In this document: positions 1 through 6,012 of the stretch, piece after piece
Numbering within the stretch: position 1 is the stretch's first letter
Layout: each line of letters opens with the position of its first letter
Assembly (NCBI GenBank): GCA_018667995.1
Contig: JABIQT010000263.1
Location: 1-9,373 of the forward strand
Reading direction: 5' to 3'
From: Candidatus Latescibacterota bacterium
GTDB lineage: Bacteria; JAAXHH01; JABIQT01
Length of the DNA: 9,373 nucleotides
Notes under the pieces: generated by a model
Database searches by the model: none
What the model was told of the DNA's origin: nothing
What the model saw: only the letters and a program-made list of their open reading frames with translations
Program-made: the position numbers and the translations under genes

Positions 1-27
1 AGGCCAGTCCTCATCTAGTCGAGTACG

Positions 28-237
28 TCAAGCCTTGGCCTTCTCCGCGGTAGGCATCAAATACCACAGTATGATCGCGACCAGAAACAGCCCCGGTATA
101 TCTCCCATGAGATTGGCGTGCTCGGTTTCATCCGCCAGCGCCTGGACCAGCATGATGCCGCCATGCACGAGGCCTGACTGTTGGCACCGCTGAGGTTTAC
201 AGAAATCAGTGCGGAGCGCCCTGGCTGGCAGGACCAC
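28..237 (-). pseudogene. C-terminal remnant of a small multi-pass membrane protein (DUF6632-like)
   Basis: The convincing part is the last ~48 codons (about 174 down to 28). They read LVHGGIMLVQALAD, then a Gly-Asp-Ile-Pro turn and a hydrophobic helix (GLFLVAIILWYLM), ending in a charged tail. From memory this layout (LxHGGxMxVQA, a GDxP turn, a last helix) matches the C-terminus of DUF6632-type four-helix proteins. The family call is a recollection, not a search result. Codons upstream in this frame (ARALRTDFCKPQRC) do not look like membrane protein. A neighbouring frame at about 195-235 reads ALISVNLSGANS, which fits the segment expected before LVHGG, so a frameshift near 175-200 is likely. 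That frame soon meets a stop (TAG), and the ankyrin gene begins to be read at 306, leaving no room for the N-terminal helices. No start or ribosome-binding site is visible. I infer a decayed, truncated gene. Confidence 0.4.
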
Positions 238-305
238 AGTAATGTGATCTACCGCGTCCCGTCTTTAGATTGAGGTTGGCGGAGATGCCATATACAGATA
301 TCGCT

Positions 306-1166
306 TCATCCATGACTGTCATGTTCAGCAAGCGCACGGGCTGCCGCATTCTGCTTAGCCTTTCTGGCGACATCAAGAGGCGTCTGTCCTTCCCCATCAC
401 GAAGGGCAGTATTCGCACCTCCAGTGATGAGCGCCTCAATGGCCTTCCGGCCCGTCCCACGTTTGGCGAATAGATGCAGTGCGGTTTCACCCAACTCGTT
501 AACCGAATTGGGATCAGCACCGTACTTGAGCCATGTCATCACCCGGACTCCATGACCGTGGTTGGCATCGTGGAGCATCTGCCCTCTATTGATGTCCCAA
601 CCGTGGCGTAGCAGTAATTCTATCATGGGCTCCAGCGAACGGGAGGGCATGTGGGCCCCGATCCCGTTGTTGGGGTCCGCCCCCGCTTCAAGCAGCAACT
701 CAGCCCCTTCAATAGTTCCAAATCGCAGCTGCATTCCAACGGGAGATTCTCCTCGGGAAGTCAACACATCGATATCTGCACCCGCGCCGAGGATCAATCG
801 GCCCATATTCAGTGATACCCAATGGTGAATCGCCTGCGAGATGCCTCTGCCCGCCGGAAACTCGGATCCCACGAGATACTCCGATACCGCAAGTTGACTA
901 CGCACCGATAACAGATCGTCTGCCACGACGGCGTCTCTGAATCGAAGCACATCGCTAGGAGTTAACATCTCAGCAATAGACATGTGCGGCGCCTTGTAGC
1001 AGTGGCCGTCATTGCTTTCCACGAAGGCGCGTAGTAGGGGGTGTGCCAGAGATCTATCTTGATCGAACACATCACTGTATGTGGCGATCATTGACGCCGC
1101 ATCGTCAACCCGACCAGCTGCAAACAGACTTAGAAACTCCTCAGTTTTTGAAAACATATCAGGCAT
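306..1166 (-). CDS. Ankyrin-repeat protein
   Basis: A 286-residue protein, predicted cytoplasmic: no signal peptide or membrane helix is seen. Ankyrin signatures fill the C-terminal two thirds. Examples are LGAGADID (126-133), GESPVGMQLRF followed by AELLLEAGADPN (139-166), IELLLRHGWDIN (182-193), WLKYGADPN (212-220), GETALHLFAKRG to LITGGANTALRD (226-257), and GQTPLDVARKA (260-270). That gives about five or six repeats, some degenerate. The first ~100 residues are helical and may be diverged repeats. Such proteins bind partners and have no catalytic activity of their own. The partner cannot be read from the sequence. The ATG at 1166 is preceded by AGGGG, seven bases away, which supports this start. 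A second ATG lies three codons in. The gene follows the SRPBCC gene by 55 bp on the same strand, with no terminator between them, so the two may be co-transcribed. Ends in TGA. Confidence 0.88.
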   Translation of the reverse strand: MPDMFSKTEEFLSLFAAGRVDDAASMIATYSDVFDQDRSLAHPLLRAFVESNDGHCYKAPHMSIAEMLTPSDVLRFRDAVVADDLLSVRSQLAVSEYLVGSEFPAGRGISQAIHHWVSLNMGRLILGAGADIDVLTSRGESPVGMQLRFGTIEGAELLLEAGADPNNGIGAHMPSRSLEPMIELLLRHGWDINRGQMLHDANHGHGVRVMTWLKYGADPNSVNELGETALHLFAKRGTGRKAIEALITGGANTALRDGEGQTPLDVARKAKQNAAARALAEHDSHG

Positions 1167-1221
1167 GAATGACCCCTGATTTAACAGGAAGATGACGGAT
1201 TAAGCAAGACTCAGGCAGGAA

Positions 1222-1674
1222 TCAGGAACTGCATTCAAAATACCTGACCAGCAGGTCTTTCCACTCTCCGATGAATGCATGATACTGTGCTTCTGTAAAG
1301 CCGTCTATGAAAGCATTTCCTGAATCACTAAGGCCGATGTATTCATAGGTCACTTCAACACATGTGCGGTGCTCAGCGACTGCCAAACACTGAACGGTAA
1401 TGATGCCCACCTTGTCATCGGGTTCAACCTTGTACATCTGAACATGGTGGTCCGCCGGTTCATATCGCTTTATGATCCATACGGCGGAAGCAGTTCCGTG
1501 GTCATGACTGGTCGTACGAAAGACATAGTCCTCATGGAGCTCTTTGGATTCGCCGACATCCTCATAATCCCATCCAGGAACCCACAGTTTCTCACCCTCC
1601 GCGCTGAATAGAGGAAACAGGACGTCGACCGGTTGGTCTATGGTGAAATCGTGTGCGTGTCTAATCTGGGCCAT
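1222..1674 (-). CDS. SRPBCC (START-like, polyketide cyclase/dehydrase) family protein
   Basis: A 150-residue single-domain protein with the helix-grip layout. It opens with strand HDFTIDQPVDVLFPLFS, where the Pro-Val-Asp-Val-Leu-Phe stretch is the usual PxxxVF entry into helix 1. WVPGWDYEDV (31-40) follows, then a run of beta strands (VFRTTSHDHG, SAVWIIKRYE, HVQMYKVEP, GIITVQCLAV, CVEVTYEYIGLS), then a long C-terminal helix (NAFIDGFTEAQYHAFIGEWKDLLVRYF). Length and fold match small SRPBCC proteins, which bind hydrophobic ligands in a cavity. No substrate can be assigned. The ATG at 1674 sits in a GCACCATGG context with only a G-rich stretch upstream, so the ribosome-binding site is weak. No better start exists, and homology begins within the first ten residues. 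It probably heads a short unit with the ankyrin gene downstream. Its promoter should lie in the gap above it; a TACAAT hexamer at 1741-1746 (minus strand) is a possible -10 without a good -35. Confidence 0.85.
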   Translation of the reverse strand: MAQIRHAHDFTIDQPVDVLFPLFSAEGEKLWVPGWDYEDVGESKELHEDYVFRTTSHDHGTASAVWIIKRYEPADHHVQMYKVEPDDKVGIITVQCLAVAEHRTCVEVTYEYIGLSDSGNAFIDGFTEAQYHAFIGEWKDLLVRYFECSS

Positions 1675-1866
1675 GGTGCCCCACTTTCTTTGCTCGAAAT
1701 GGGTATCCCAGTAGTCGCTGACGAATCAATGACTGCCGATATTGTAACGATTGAACTCCAAGCATAACCATATTTCAGGTACTCCTCCCGCAGGCACTGC
1801 CCACATTAGCCAAGAGTCCACACGGAATTGGCTCCTGATCCAACTGGACAGCACATCTAATCGGCC

Positions 1867-1924
1867 TGAAAAGTAGCCCGGTCGGACACATAGCCTACTA
1901 TTTCAAGCGCGCTGCATCGCAGCG
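1867..1924. repeat. Two adjacent inverted repeats
   Basis: TGAAAAGTAG (1867-1876) is mirrored by CTACTATTTCA (1895-1905), with one extra base in the right arm and an 18-base loop. Immediately beyond it is a perfect CGCTGC-ATC-GCAGCG hairpin (1910-1924). No T-run follows on either strand, which argues against a simple Rho-independent terminator. Confidence 0.45.
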
Positions 1925-2060
1925 TCAAACCGCATCTCGCAGGCTGAGAATAACAAATGTAGAACCTTGCACCGGCCGGCTGTTGTGGTGGGCTATCCCG
2001 CCCCTCAGGTTGAACGGGGATTTTTCAGATTGCGCTATACCTTGAGTTCTACCGAGTCAG

Positions 2061-2152
2061 CAACACCGTACCGGGTATCCTATGTCTTGGTTTTTTCATG
2101 TGAGCGTCTATAACCAAGGTAGTATTCCGGTACCCACTGTAGCGCCGTGTTG
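2061..2152. repeat. Long imperfect palindrome
   Basis: Three nested matching arm pairs are visible: CAACAC (2061-2066) with GTGTTG (2147-2152), GTACCGG (2068-2074) with CCGGTAC (2127-2133), and CTTGGTT (2086-2092) with AACCAAG (2112-2118). Unpaired bulges separate the pairs and the central loop is about 19 bases. It would fold into a long bulged hairpin on either strand. Its role is unknown. It lies just beyond the stop of the ABM-fold gene (2241), so one option is a 3' stabilising or terminating structure. Confidence 0.45.
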
Positions 2153-2240
2153 TCGCGTGATGCGCTCTATATCGTCGCCCCGGGAGTTACTGACTTTAGC
2201 ACCTTTTGGTACTCTATTGTCACGGCAAATGGTGGGAGTT

Positions 2241-2564
2241 TCACAGGCCAAGATCTGAATGCCTGACATTCCCTGCGTAGACGCCTTCATAGTGCGCAAC
2301 CTCGGGAAATGGATCGTAAAAATGATGCAGCAGCGCTCGCCATTCCTGGTAAGGTTCAGATTGACGAAAACCCTCTGTATGATGCTCCAGTGTCTCCCAA
2401 TTTACCAACAGAATGTAGCGATTTCGGTGTTCCAGACACCGTTGCAGTTGGTGTGACACATATCCATCCACGCTTGAAATGATCGACTGGGCCTTTCCGA
2501 AAGCAGCCTCAAAGGCCTTCTCCTCACCGGACTTAACATCCAGTACGGCAACTTCAAGAATCAT
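2241..2564 (-). CDS. Antibiotic-biosynthesis-monooxygenase (ABM) fold protein
   Basis: A 107-residue protein with the ferredoxin-like ABM fold. It has strand MILEVAVLDVKSG, helix EEKAFEAAFGKAQSIISSV, then DGYVSHQLQRC, the strand YILLVNWETLE (50-60) with its HHTEGFRQSE stretch, and the closing PYQEWRALLHHFYDPFPEVAHYE. The pattern VxWExLExHxxGFRxSxxY is typical of this family. Family members range from cofactor-free monooxygenases to heme-degrading enzymes and plain dimeric domains, so no reaction can be named. The ATG at 2564 was chosen over an upstream in-frame start because AAGGAG (2571-2576) sits six bases before it, and the domain begins at the first residue. The last ~15 residues (GVYAGNVRHSDLGL) extend past the usual end of the domain. 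No partner gene is adjacent. Confidence 0.85.
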   Translation of the reverse strand: MILEVAVLDVKSGEEKAFEAAFGKAQSIISSVDGYVSHQLQRCLEHRNRYILLVNWETLEHHTEGFRQSEPYQEWRALLHHFYDPFPEVAHYEGVYAGNVRHSDLGL

Positions 2565-2570
2565 TCTGCA

Positions 2571-2576
2571 CTCCTT
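2571..2576 (-). promoter_or_regulatory. Ribosome-binding site of the ABM gene
   Basis: Minus-strand AAGGAG, six bases before the ATG at 2564. It decides the start against an in-frame upstream ATG at 2615, which would add 17 unrelated residues. Confidence 0.75.
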
Positions 2577-2746
2577 GCATGATATAGTTCGGCACGCAAG
2601 CGGTGATGGTCCCACAGTACGGCAACCCGTCCGGAAGAGAGCGGTCGTACGATTAATCTGAAATTAGGAACCACACCACCAGCTGACCAAATTCAAGAGA
2701 CGGATCAACACGCCATCTCATTTCCAGTACGCGCGACCGGGCGGGT

Positions 2747-3253
2747 TCAACCAGCGTACGAAAGGTCGTGGGGGCTGGAGGTGACACGCAGATATTCGTA
2801 GTGCAGACGCGTCAACTGACGAATATGCAACCAGTCGTGCGCGAGCCAGCAAAGCAGCAGGGCACCCGCAACCATAGGGTCTCGACCGGGTATCCTTGTG
2901 GCCGTTTCCCAATCAGGGTCAGGCAAGGCCTTCAACCACGCCACCGATTCTTCCCTTGCCCTGCAGAAACGTTGCAGGCTCTCCCAGGAATCACGGCTGT
3001 TGTAACCCCTATCCCGCACCCACTGTTCTGGCGCGATTGGCGGCCATTCATTATTCGGGCTATGAAGCGTCAAATCCAGCCGTGTTCGAAAATCCTCGAC
3101 CTCTTCATCGGCCAGGTGGTTGATCACTTCAACCAGAGACCAGCTAGAAGCCGCGGGTTTCCAGAATGCCTGTTCGCGAGATATCCCAGCAATCAGGCTC
3201 TTGATTGTCGTCATATTCTGAAGCATCTGTTTGAAGATCAGTTCGGTTTGCAT
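2747..3253 (-). CDS. DinB-family (DinB_2) putative metal-dependent protein
   Basis: A 168-residue four-helix-bundle protein of the DinB/YfiT type. It is not DNA polymerase IV, which shares the name. The metal-binding histidine triad is visible: His46 in NHLADEE, and His139 and His143 in AHDWLHIRQ. Other family marks are WKPAASSWSLVEVINHLADEE (31-51), the FRTRLD helix, and the C-terminal LHYEYLRVTSSP. Some relatives are thiol-dependent transferases using mycothiol or bacillithiol; most have no known substrate, and none can be assigned here. The ATG at 3253 has GGAAGGG upstream at a slightly long distance. The start also lies inside the 3' end of a short leader ORF (3238-3333) with a stronger ribosome-binding site, so its translation may be coupled. 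The downstream gap to 2564 (182 bp) shows nothing recognisable. Confidence 0.88.
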   Translation of the reverse strand: MQTELIFKQMLQNMTTIKSLIAGISREQAFWKPAASSWSLVEVINHLADEEVEDFRTRLDLTLHSPNNEWPPIAPEQWVRDRGYNSRDSWESLQRFCRAREESVAWLKALPDPDWETATRIPGRDPMVAGALLLCWLAHDWLHIRQLTRLHYEYLRVTSSPHDLSYAG

Positions 3254-3333
3254 CCGGTGCCCTTCCCTACGTCAGAAGATCGCTTTAGAATTGCACAGCA
3301 CCTCAGTGTGTACGCTCTCCATGAGCGGATCAT
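3238..3333 (-). CDS. Possible 31-residue leader ORF overlapping the DinB start
   Basis: This short ORF has the strongest translation signal near the DinB gene: AAGGAG at 3339-3344, five bases before ATG 3333. It encodes 31 residues (starting MIRSWRAYTLRCCAILKR, ending GKGTGCKPN) rich in Arg, Lys and Cys, with no match I know. Its TGA (3238-3240) lies beyond the DinB ATG at 3253, so the frames overlap by 16 bases. That arrangement would let ribosomes ending the leader restart on DinB. Upstream, a weak promoter-like pair TTGGAC and TATCAG, spaced 17, lies around 3350-3380. It may instead be the stub of a lost gene that kept its start signals. There is no proof of expression. Confidence 0.35.
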   Translation of the reverse strand: MIRSWRAYTLRCCAILKRSSDVGKGTGCKPN

Positions 3334-3396
3334 TTTGTCTCCTTGGCCTGATACAATAACTTCATATCCAGTCCAAGCGCGTTCGCCGGTCAGCTG

Positions 3397-4455
3397 CTAC
3401 GTCTCTATAGAGACCACCACATGCTCCCGGATGAATTCGCGAAGACTATCGCGGATATCGGGGTTGAGCGTCAGCGTCACGTCCGGATTCATCCGGGAGC
3501 CGATTTCGTAGATAATATACTGCGATAGCCATCCGTTTGTGGCGAGTACGGACAAGCGATCCAACCACGGCACCGGGGCAATATCGCCGCTCTCCAGCCT
3601 GCCCGCATAGCCGTCCACCACGGCAACCATCGCCTCCAATTCCGATTGGCTGGACCAGGTTCTGGCGTCTGACCGTCCACCACCTTCGCCCAGCCATACA
3701 GCCTTGGCGAAGGCGTAGGGCATCCAGATCCCATTATCACTTTCGGAAAGATAGAGGCTCACCTCCTGGTCCCCCGTCTTTCGCACCAGAGCTTCGGGCG
3801 TGAATGACACGTCCATAACAACCACATCGAGGAAATCCTGATTGTTGGAGATGGTGGACAGCAGGTTCTCGTGACGGGGTTTGAGCGATAGAGCCGAGAT
3901 ATAGGACGCCAGCGCTTCATCTTTCCTGCCTGCCCTCACCATCGCATTGGCAAGATAGTAAAAACATCGATAGTCGTAGGGGTTCAGTACTGCAGCTCGT
4001 TGATAGTACGTAATCGCCGTTTCAGGATCACCCGAGAAAAGATAGGTATCTCCCAGGTGCAGGTAGGATACATAAAACTGGTCATTCGCCTTAAGGGCCT
4101 TCTCGTAGTATGACCTGGCTTTCTCAAAATCATCTTCCTGGTAGAACGGTTCTCCCTCAAATAGGAATTGGAGGGCCAGGGAATCCATGGGATAGGTCAT
4201 CAGGCTATAGCCGGTGTCATCGCCCTCTTCGACCCACGGATACTCCACATGATCTGCCAATGTGGGGAATAGCTCGTCGGCCGAGGTCAATGGATCGTAA
4301 TCCGGTAATTCGCTGAATAGTGTCACGTTGTACATGACTTCGGATGCTTCCATGATTTCAAGAAGTTCGCCGAAGCTCCGGATATTATTTTCCTGAGCGA
4401 ACCCAACTGTCGTGTTGAAAAGAGCCAGTATAACCAACAGCGCAACGTGTTTCAT
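3397..4455 (-). CDS. Exported TPR-repeat protein with an uncharacterised C-terminal domain
   Basis: A 352-residue protein. Residues 1-20 (MKHVALLVILALFNTTVGFA) form a signal peptide with a likely cut before QEN, so the protein should be periplasmic or outside the cell. About three tetratricopeptide repeats follow: 93-126 (FEKARSYYEKALKAN), 127-160 (YLHLGDTYLFSGDPETAITYYQRAAVLNP in two steps) and 161-194 (YYLANAMVRAGRKDEALASYISALSLKP). These build a protein-binding superhelix. Residues ~205-352 form a separate mixed domain that I do not recognise. The ATG at 4455 is chosen because AAGGAG (4461-4466) stands five bases upstream and the signal peptide starts there; an ATG seven codons earlier lacks a site. 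It lies 24 bp after a 40-codon ORF that overlaps the kinase gene, so the three may form one transcript. The function is unknown beyond binding. Confidence 0.88.
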   Translation of the reverse strand: MKHVALLVILALFNTTVGFAQENNIRSFGELLEIMEASEVMYNVTLFSELPDYDPLTSADELFPTLADHVEYPWVEEGDDTGYSLMTYPMDSLALQFLFEGEPFYQEDDFEKARSYYEKALKANDQFYVSYLHLGDTYLFSGDPETAITYYQRAAVLNPYDYRCFYYLANAMVRAGRKDEALASYISALSLKPRHENLLSTISNNQDFLDVVVMDVSFTPEALVRKTGDQEVSLYLSESDNGIWMPYAFAKAVWLGEGGGRSDARTWSSQSELEAMVAVVDGYAGRLESGDIAPVPWLDRLSVLATNGWLSQYIIYEIGSRMNPDVTLTLNPDIRDSLREFIREHVVVSIET

Positions 4456-4460
4456 CGAAA

Positions 4461-4466
4461 CTCCTT
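4461..4466 (-). promoter_or_regulatory. Ribosome-binding site of the TPR gene
   Basis: Minus-strand AAGGAG, five bases before ATG 4455. It places the start directly at the signal peptide rather than at the in-frame ATG at 4476. Confidence 0.75.
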
Positions 4467-4479
4467 CCAGTGTCATCTT

Positions 4480-4602
4480 TCAGGCACCATCGGAACGTAG
4501 ATCCAGGCGCGACAACATGCCATCCTCACCTTGTGCGAAAGCTACCGCCGCAATACAGAACTGATCGTAAAGTGGTCCAGCTGAACGCCACGCCATACAC
4601 AT
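4480..4602 (-). CDS. Possible 40-residue ORF, TGATG-coupled to the kinase gene
   Basis: The kinase stop TGA shares its last base with this ORF's ATG (TGATG at 4604-4600), a typical arrangement for termination-reinitiation. The product starts MCMAWRSAGPLYDQFCIAAV and ends MLSRLDLRSDGA. Composition is protein-like (balanced hydrophobic and acidic residues, no stop in 41 codons), but I recognise no family. It ends 24 bp before the TPR start, which fits a kinase-ORF-TPR transcript. The frame stays open upstream inside the kinase, so the alternative is the C-terminal stub of a lost gene abutting the kinase, or a chance open frame. A GAGGAG lies about 14-17 bases upstream inside the kinase, rather far for direct initiation. 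Confidence 0.3.
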   Translation of the reverse strand: MCMAWRSAGPLYDQFCIAAVAFAQGEDGMLSRLDLRSDGA

Positions 4603-5513
4603 CACGTCAAACTGAAGAACTCCTCTGCCCGTGCGATATGGTTCTCCCACTCGTGGGGGTAGAGGGCCGCGTACAGCGCGGAACAAGCCCACGCCCAAGT
4701 CAAGACCCATTCACGGTCGACGCACAGTTCCTCGGCCAGAACATCCGCCCTTCGGGCTCGTATCCTGGCCGAGTCCCTACCCGCACATGATTTCTCAGGC
4801 AGATTTCCCAGAAGCGCGTGCAGATCATAGCCGGGATCGCCGTAGAATCCCTGAGGATCGATAGCCAGCCAGGGAATTCTATCAGAACTCAGAATGTTCC
4901 ACTGGTGAAGGTCTCCGTGCAATAAACGATCCCCTTTGCTCTCGATCGCAAGCTCCACAAACGCAGATTCGGCACGTGACACCCACAACTCCGGGACGGG
5001 ACCGGTACCACCACCGTACCGCTCTCTTAGCCGCGAGAGGCCACCGATACGGTACGACACCGATTGCAGTCCATGTTTCTCCGGAGGGGGCCGCCAATAG
5101 GAGCGCATGATGCTTGCCGCAATGCGCGTATTCTCCTCGTCATCAGCCATTTCAGAGAGAGGTACACCGGGCCGGACGCGCTCCAGAAGTAACGCGGACC
5201 ACTCTTCACTCGTGTTGACTAATTCCACAGCACTTTCCCGACAGGTATGTTTCAGTGCCTCATGCTCCCTGCGAAAGGTGCGCGGCGATGATAATACTTT
5301 CAGAACTACCTCCCGACCGCCAGGAAGGATTGCAGGTACGATATAGTTGACCTTCATCCAGACATGGGACGGCTCCAGTGGTTCGCCAAGACGTAGCTCC
5401 CAGTGTCGTGCACAGCCCTCCACAATCCCTGGCAGCCGGGAAAGCCAATCTGTCTCGGAGTCGCTGGTCATTTGCTCAGTCATTGAATTGGGAATGATAA
5501 CGGGTAGGGACAC
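4602..5513 (-). CDS. Aminoglycoside/hydroxyurea-type antibiotic phosphotransferase (APH_6/hur family)
   Basis: A 303-residue kinase-fold protein. Brenner's motif HGDLHQWNIL (199-208) supplies the catalytic base Asp201 and Asn206. AIDPQGFYGDPGYDL (217-231) supplies the metal-binding Asp219 and the GDPxYDL stretch typical of streptomycin 6-kinases (StrB-like) and hydroxyurea phosphotransferases. In the N-lobe, VVLKV carries the ATP-binding Lys72 and EHEAL the paired Glu84. Length matches the family (about 270-310). Known members transfer phosphate from ATP to streptomycin or hydroxyurea in the cytoplasm. The true substrate here may be something else, since many environmental relatives are untested. 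The start is GTG at 5513, with AGGA seven bases upstream. Internal ATGs at 5483 and 5471 lack a site and would also keep the fold. It overlaps a 40-codon ORF at its 3' end. All catalytic residues look intact. Confidence 0.88.
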   Translation of the reverse strand: MSLPVIIPNSMTEQMTSDSETDWLSRLPGIVEGCARHWELRLGEPLEPSHVWMKVNYIVPAILPGGREVVLKVLSSPRTFRREHEALKHTCRESAVELVNTSEEWSALLLERVRPGVPLSEMADDEENTRIAASIMRSYWRPPPEKHGLQSVSYRIGGLSRLRERYGGGTGPVPELWVSRAESAFVELAIESKGDRLLHGDLHQWNILSSDRIPWLAIDPQGFYGDPGYDLHALLGNLPEKSCAGRDSARIRARRADVLAEELCVDREWVLTWAWACSALYAALYPHEWENHIARAEEFFSLT

Positions 5514-5792
5514 TCATAAATCCTATGCTATGCCGCGTATAATACGGTCATATAATCTCTTGCCCCCCACCTCACAGCTGTGCGATCATTCCACAACAGC
5601 ACGGGACATATGAGGATACAGAGGTGATATGAATAGGTAAAGTTACCCGCCTACACCGTCTTCAGGCAGGTCGTGTTTCTCGTCAGAGGACAAGCAAAGT
5701 AGAAACACCCACGCTGGCACCGAAGGAGTGGCCGAATCACATCAAGTGGTGCCGTTTCGAACCATGAAGTCAGACTGACGATCCACATCTGA
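5514..5792. other. Non-coding interval upstream of the kinase
   Basis: No gene is seen in any frame, and the missing rest of the truncated HAD gene is not here in an alternative frame. Near the kinase, two short symmetric elements stand out: CGTAT-A-ATACG (5536-5546), which overlaps an AT-rich -10-like TATTAT, and the perfect palindrome CACAGCTGTG (5573-5582). Further up, CCCGCCT (5646-5652) pairs with AGGCAGG (5664-5670), allowing one G-U pair in minus-strand RNA. It is followed by only a short T stretch, so it is a weak terminator candidate for transcripts coming from the HAD remnant. Confidence 0.45.
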
Positions 5793-5969
5793 TCAGCATC
5801 GCGATAAGATCTCTGCAAGAAGACCTGAATCAGTCACATTTCTATATGACGACCATGCAGGGGAAACATCCACACCCAGAATCTCTCGGACCGGCTCGCC
5901 ATTGTGGAGCCCGTCGAAGCCATTTGAGTCTAAGAGCGTGCCATCGATATCGAACATGACAAGATGCAT
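5793..5969 (-). pseudogene. Truncated HAD-superfamily hydrolase (N-terminal 58 residues)
   Basis: It starts cleanly with MHLVMFDIDGTLLDS, the HAD motif I with nucleophile Asp8 and general acid Asp10. The cap-entry sequence typical of phosphoglycolate-phosphatase-like enzymes follows (VREILGVDV, then SSYRNVTDSGLLAEIL). A TGA then comes after residue 58. Such enzymes usually need about 200-230 residues. Motifs II (Ser/Thr), III (Lys) and IV (acidic pair) are all missing, and I find no continuation in the other two frames down to 5514. The product would therefore be inactive as a phosphatase. The ATG at 5969 has a GAGG about 11 bases upstream, and it follows the AHSA1 gene by 43 bp. The FDGLHNGEP stretch is odd for the family and may reflect further decay. 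Confidence 0.75.
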
Positions 5970-6012
5970 TTTGCTATCGGCCTCTTCATTCAAGCAACGC
6001 TGTTGATAGCTA

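Larger units (their letters stand above)
1675..2240. other. 566-bp gap without a convincing gene; several dyad symmetries
   Basis: No frame on either strand gives a protein that I recognise or that has a good start and ribosome-binding site. The 1675-1800 end should hold the promoter of the SRPBCC gene. The rest contains inverted repeats, listed separately: 1867-1905, 1910-1924 and 2061-2152. There is also GGTGGG-CTAT-CCCGCC near 1988-2003. None is followed by a clear T-run, so none is a textbook terminator. I checked for integron attC core pairs (RYYYAAC with a complementary GTTRRRY) and found none that match. The stretch may be a decayed gene or a relic of a mobile element. This is inference. 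Confidence 0.5.

Noticed and set aside
206-520. 104-codon minus-strand frame overlapping the end of the ankyrin gene
   Set aside because: Low-complexity, Arg-rich translation out of frame with a clear ankyrin protein; no ribosome-binding site.
2019-2045. Plus-strand Rho-independent terminator (CCCC...GGGG then TTTTT)
   Set aside because: The stem is only four pairs with an 11-base loop, and there is no plus-strand gene upstream that would need it.
2108-2299. 63-codon minus-strand frame at the 3' end of the ABM gene
   Set aside because: Overlaps the ABM coding sequence in another frame, lacks a ribosome-binding site and gives no recognisable product.
2768-3511. 247-codon open frame on the plus strand antisense to the DinB gene
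   Set aside because: It is the shadow of DinB and its upstream region. The translation is rich in Pro, Arg and Ser without domain structure, while the minus-strand frame has a clear DinB fold with its metal-binding histidines.
5621-5639. Plus-strand GAGGTGAT followed by ATG
   Set aside because: A good-looking ribosome-binding site, but the ORF stops after three codons.
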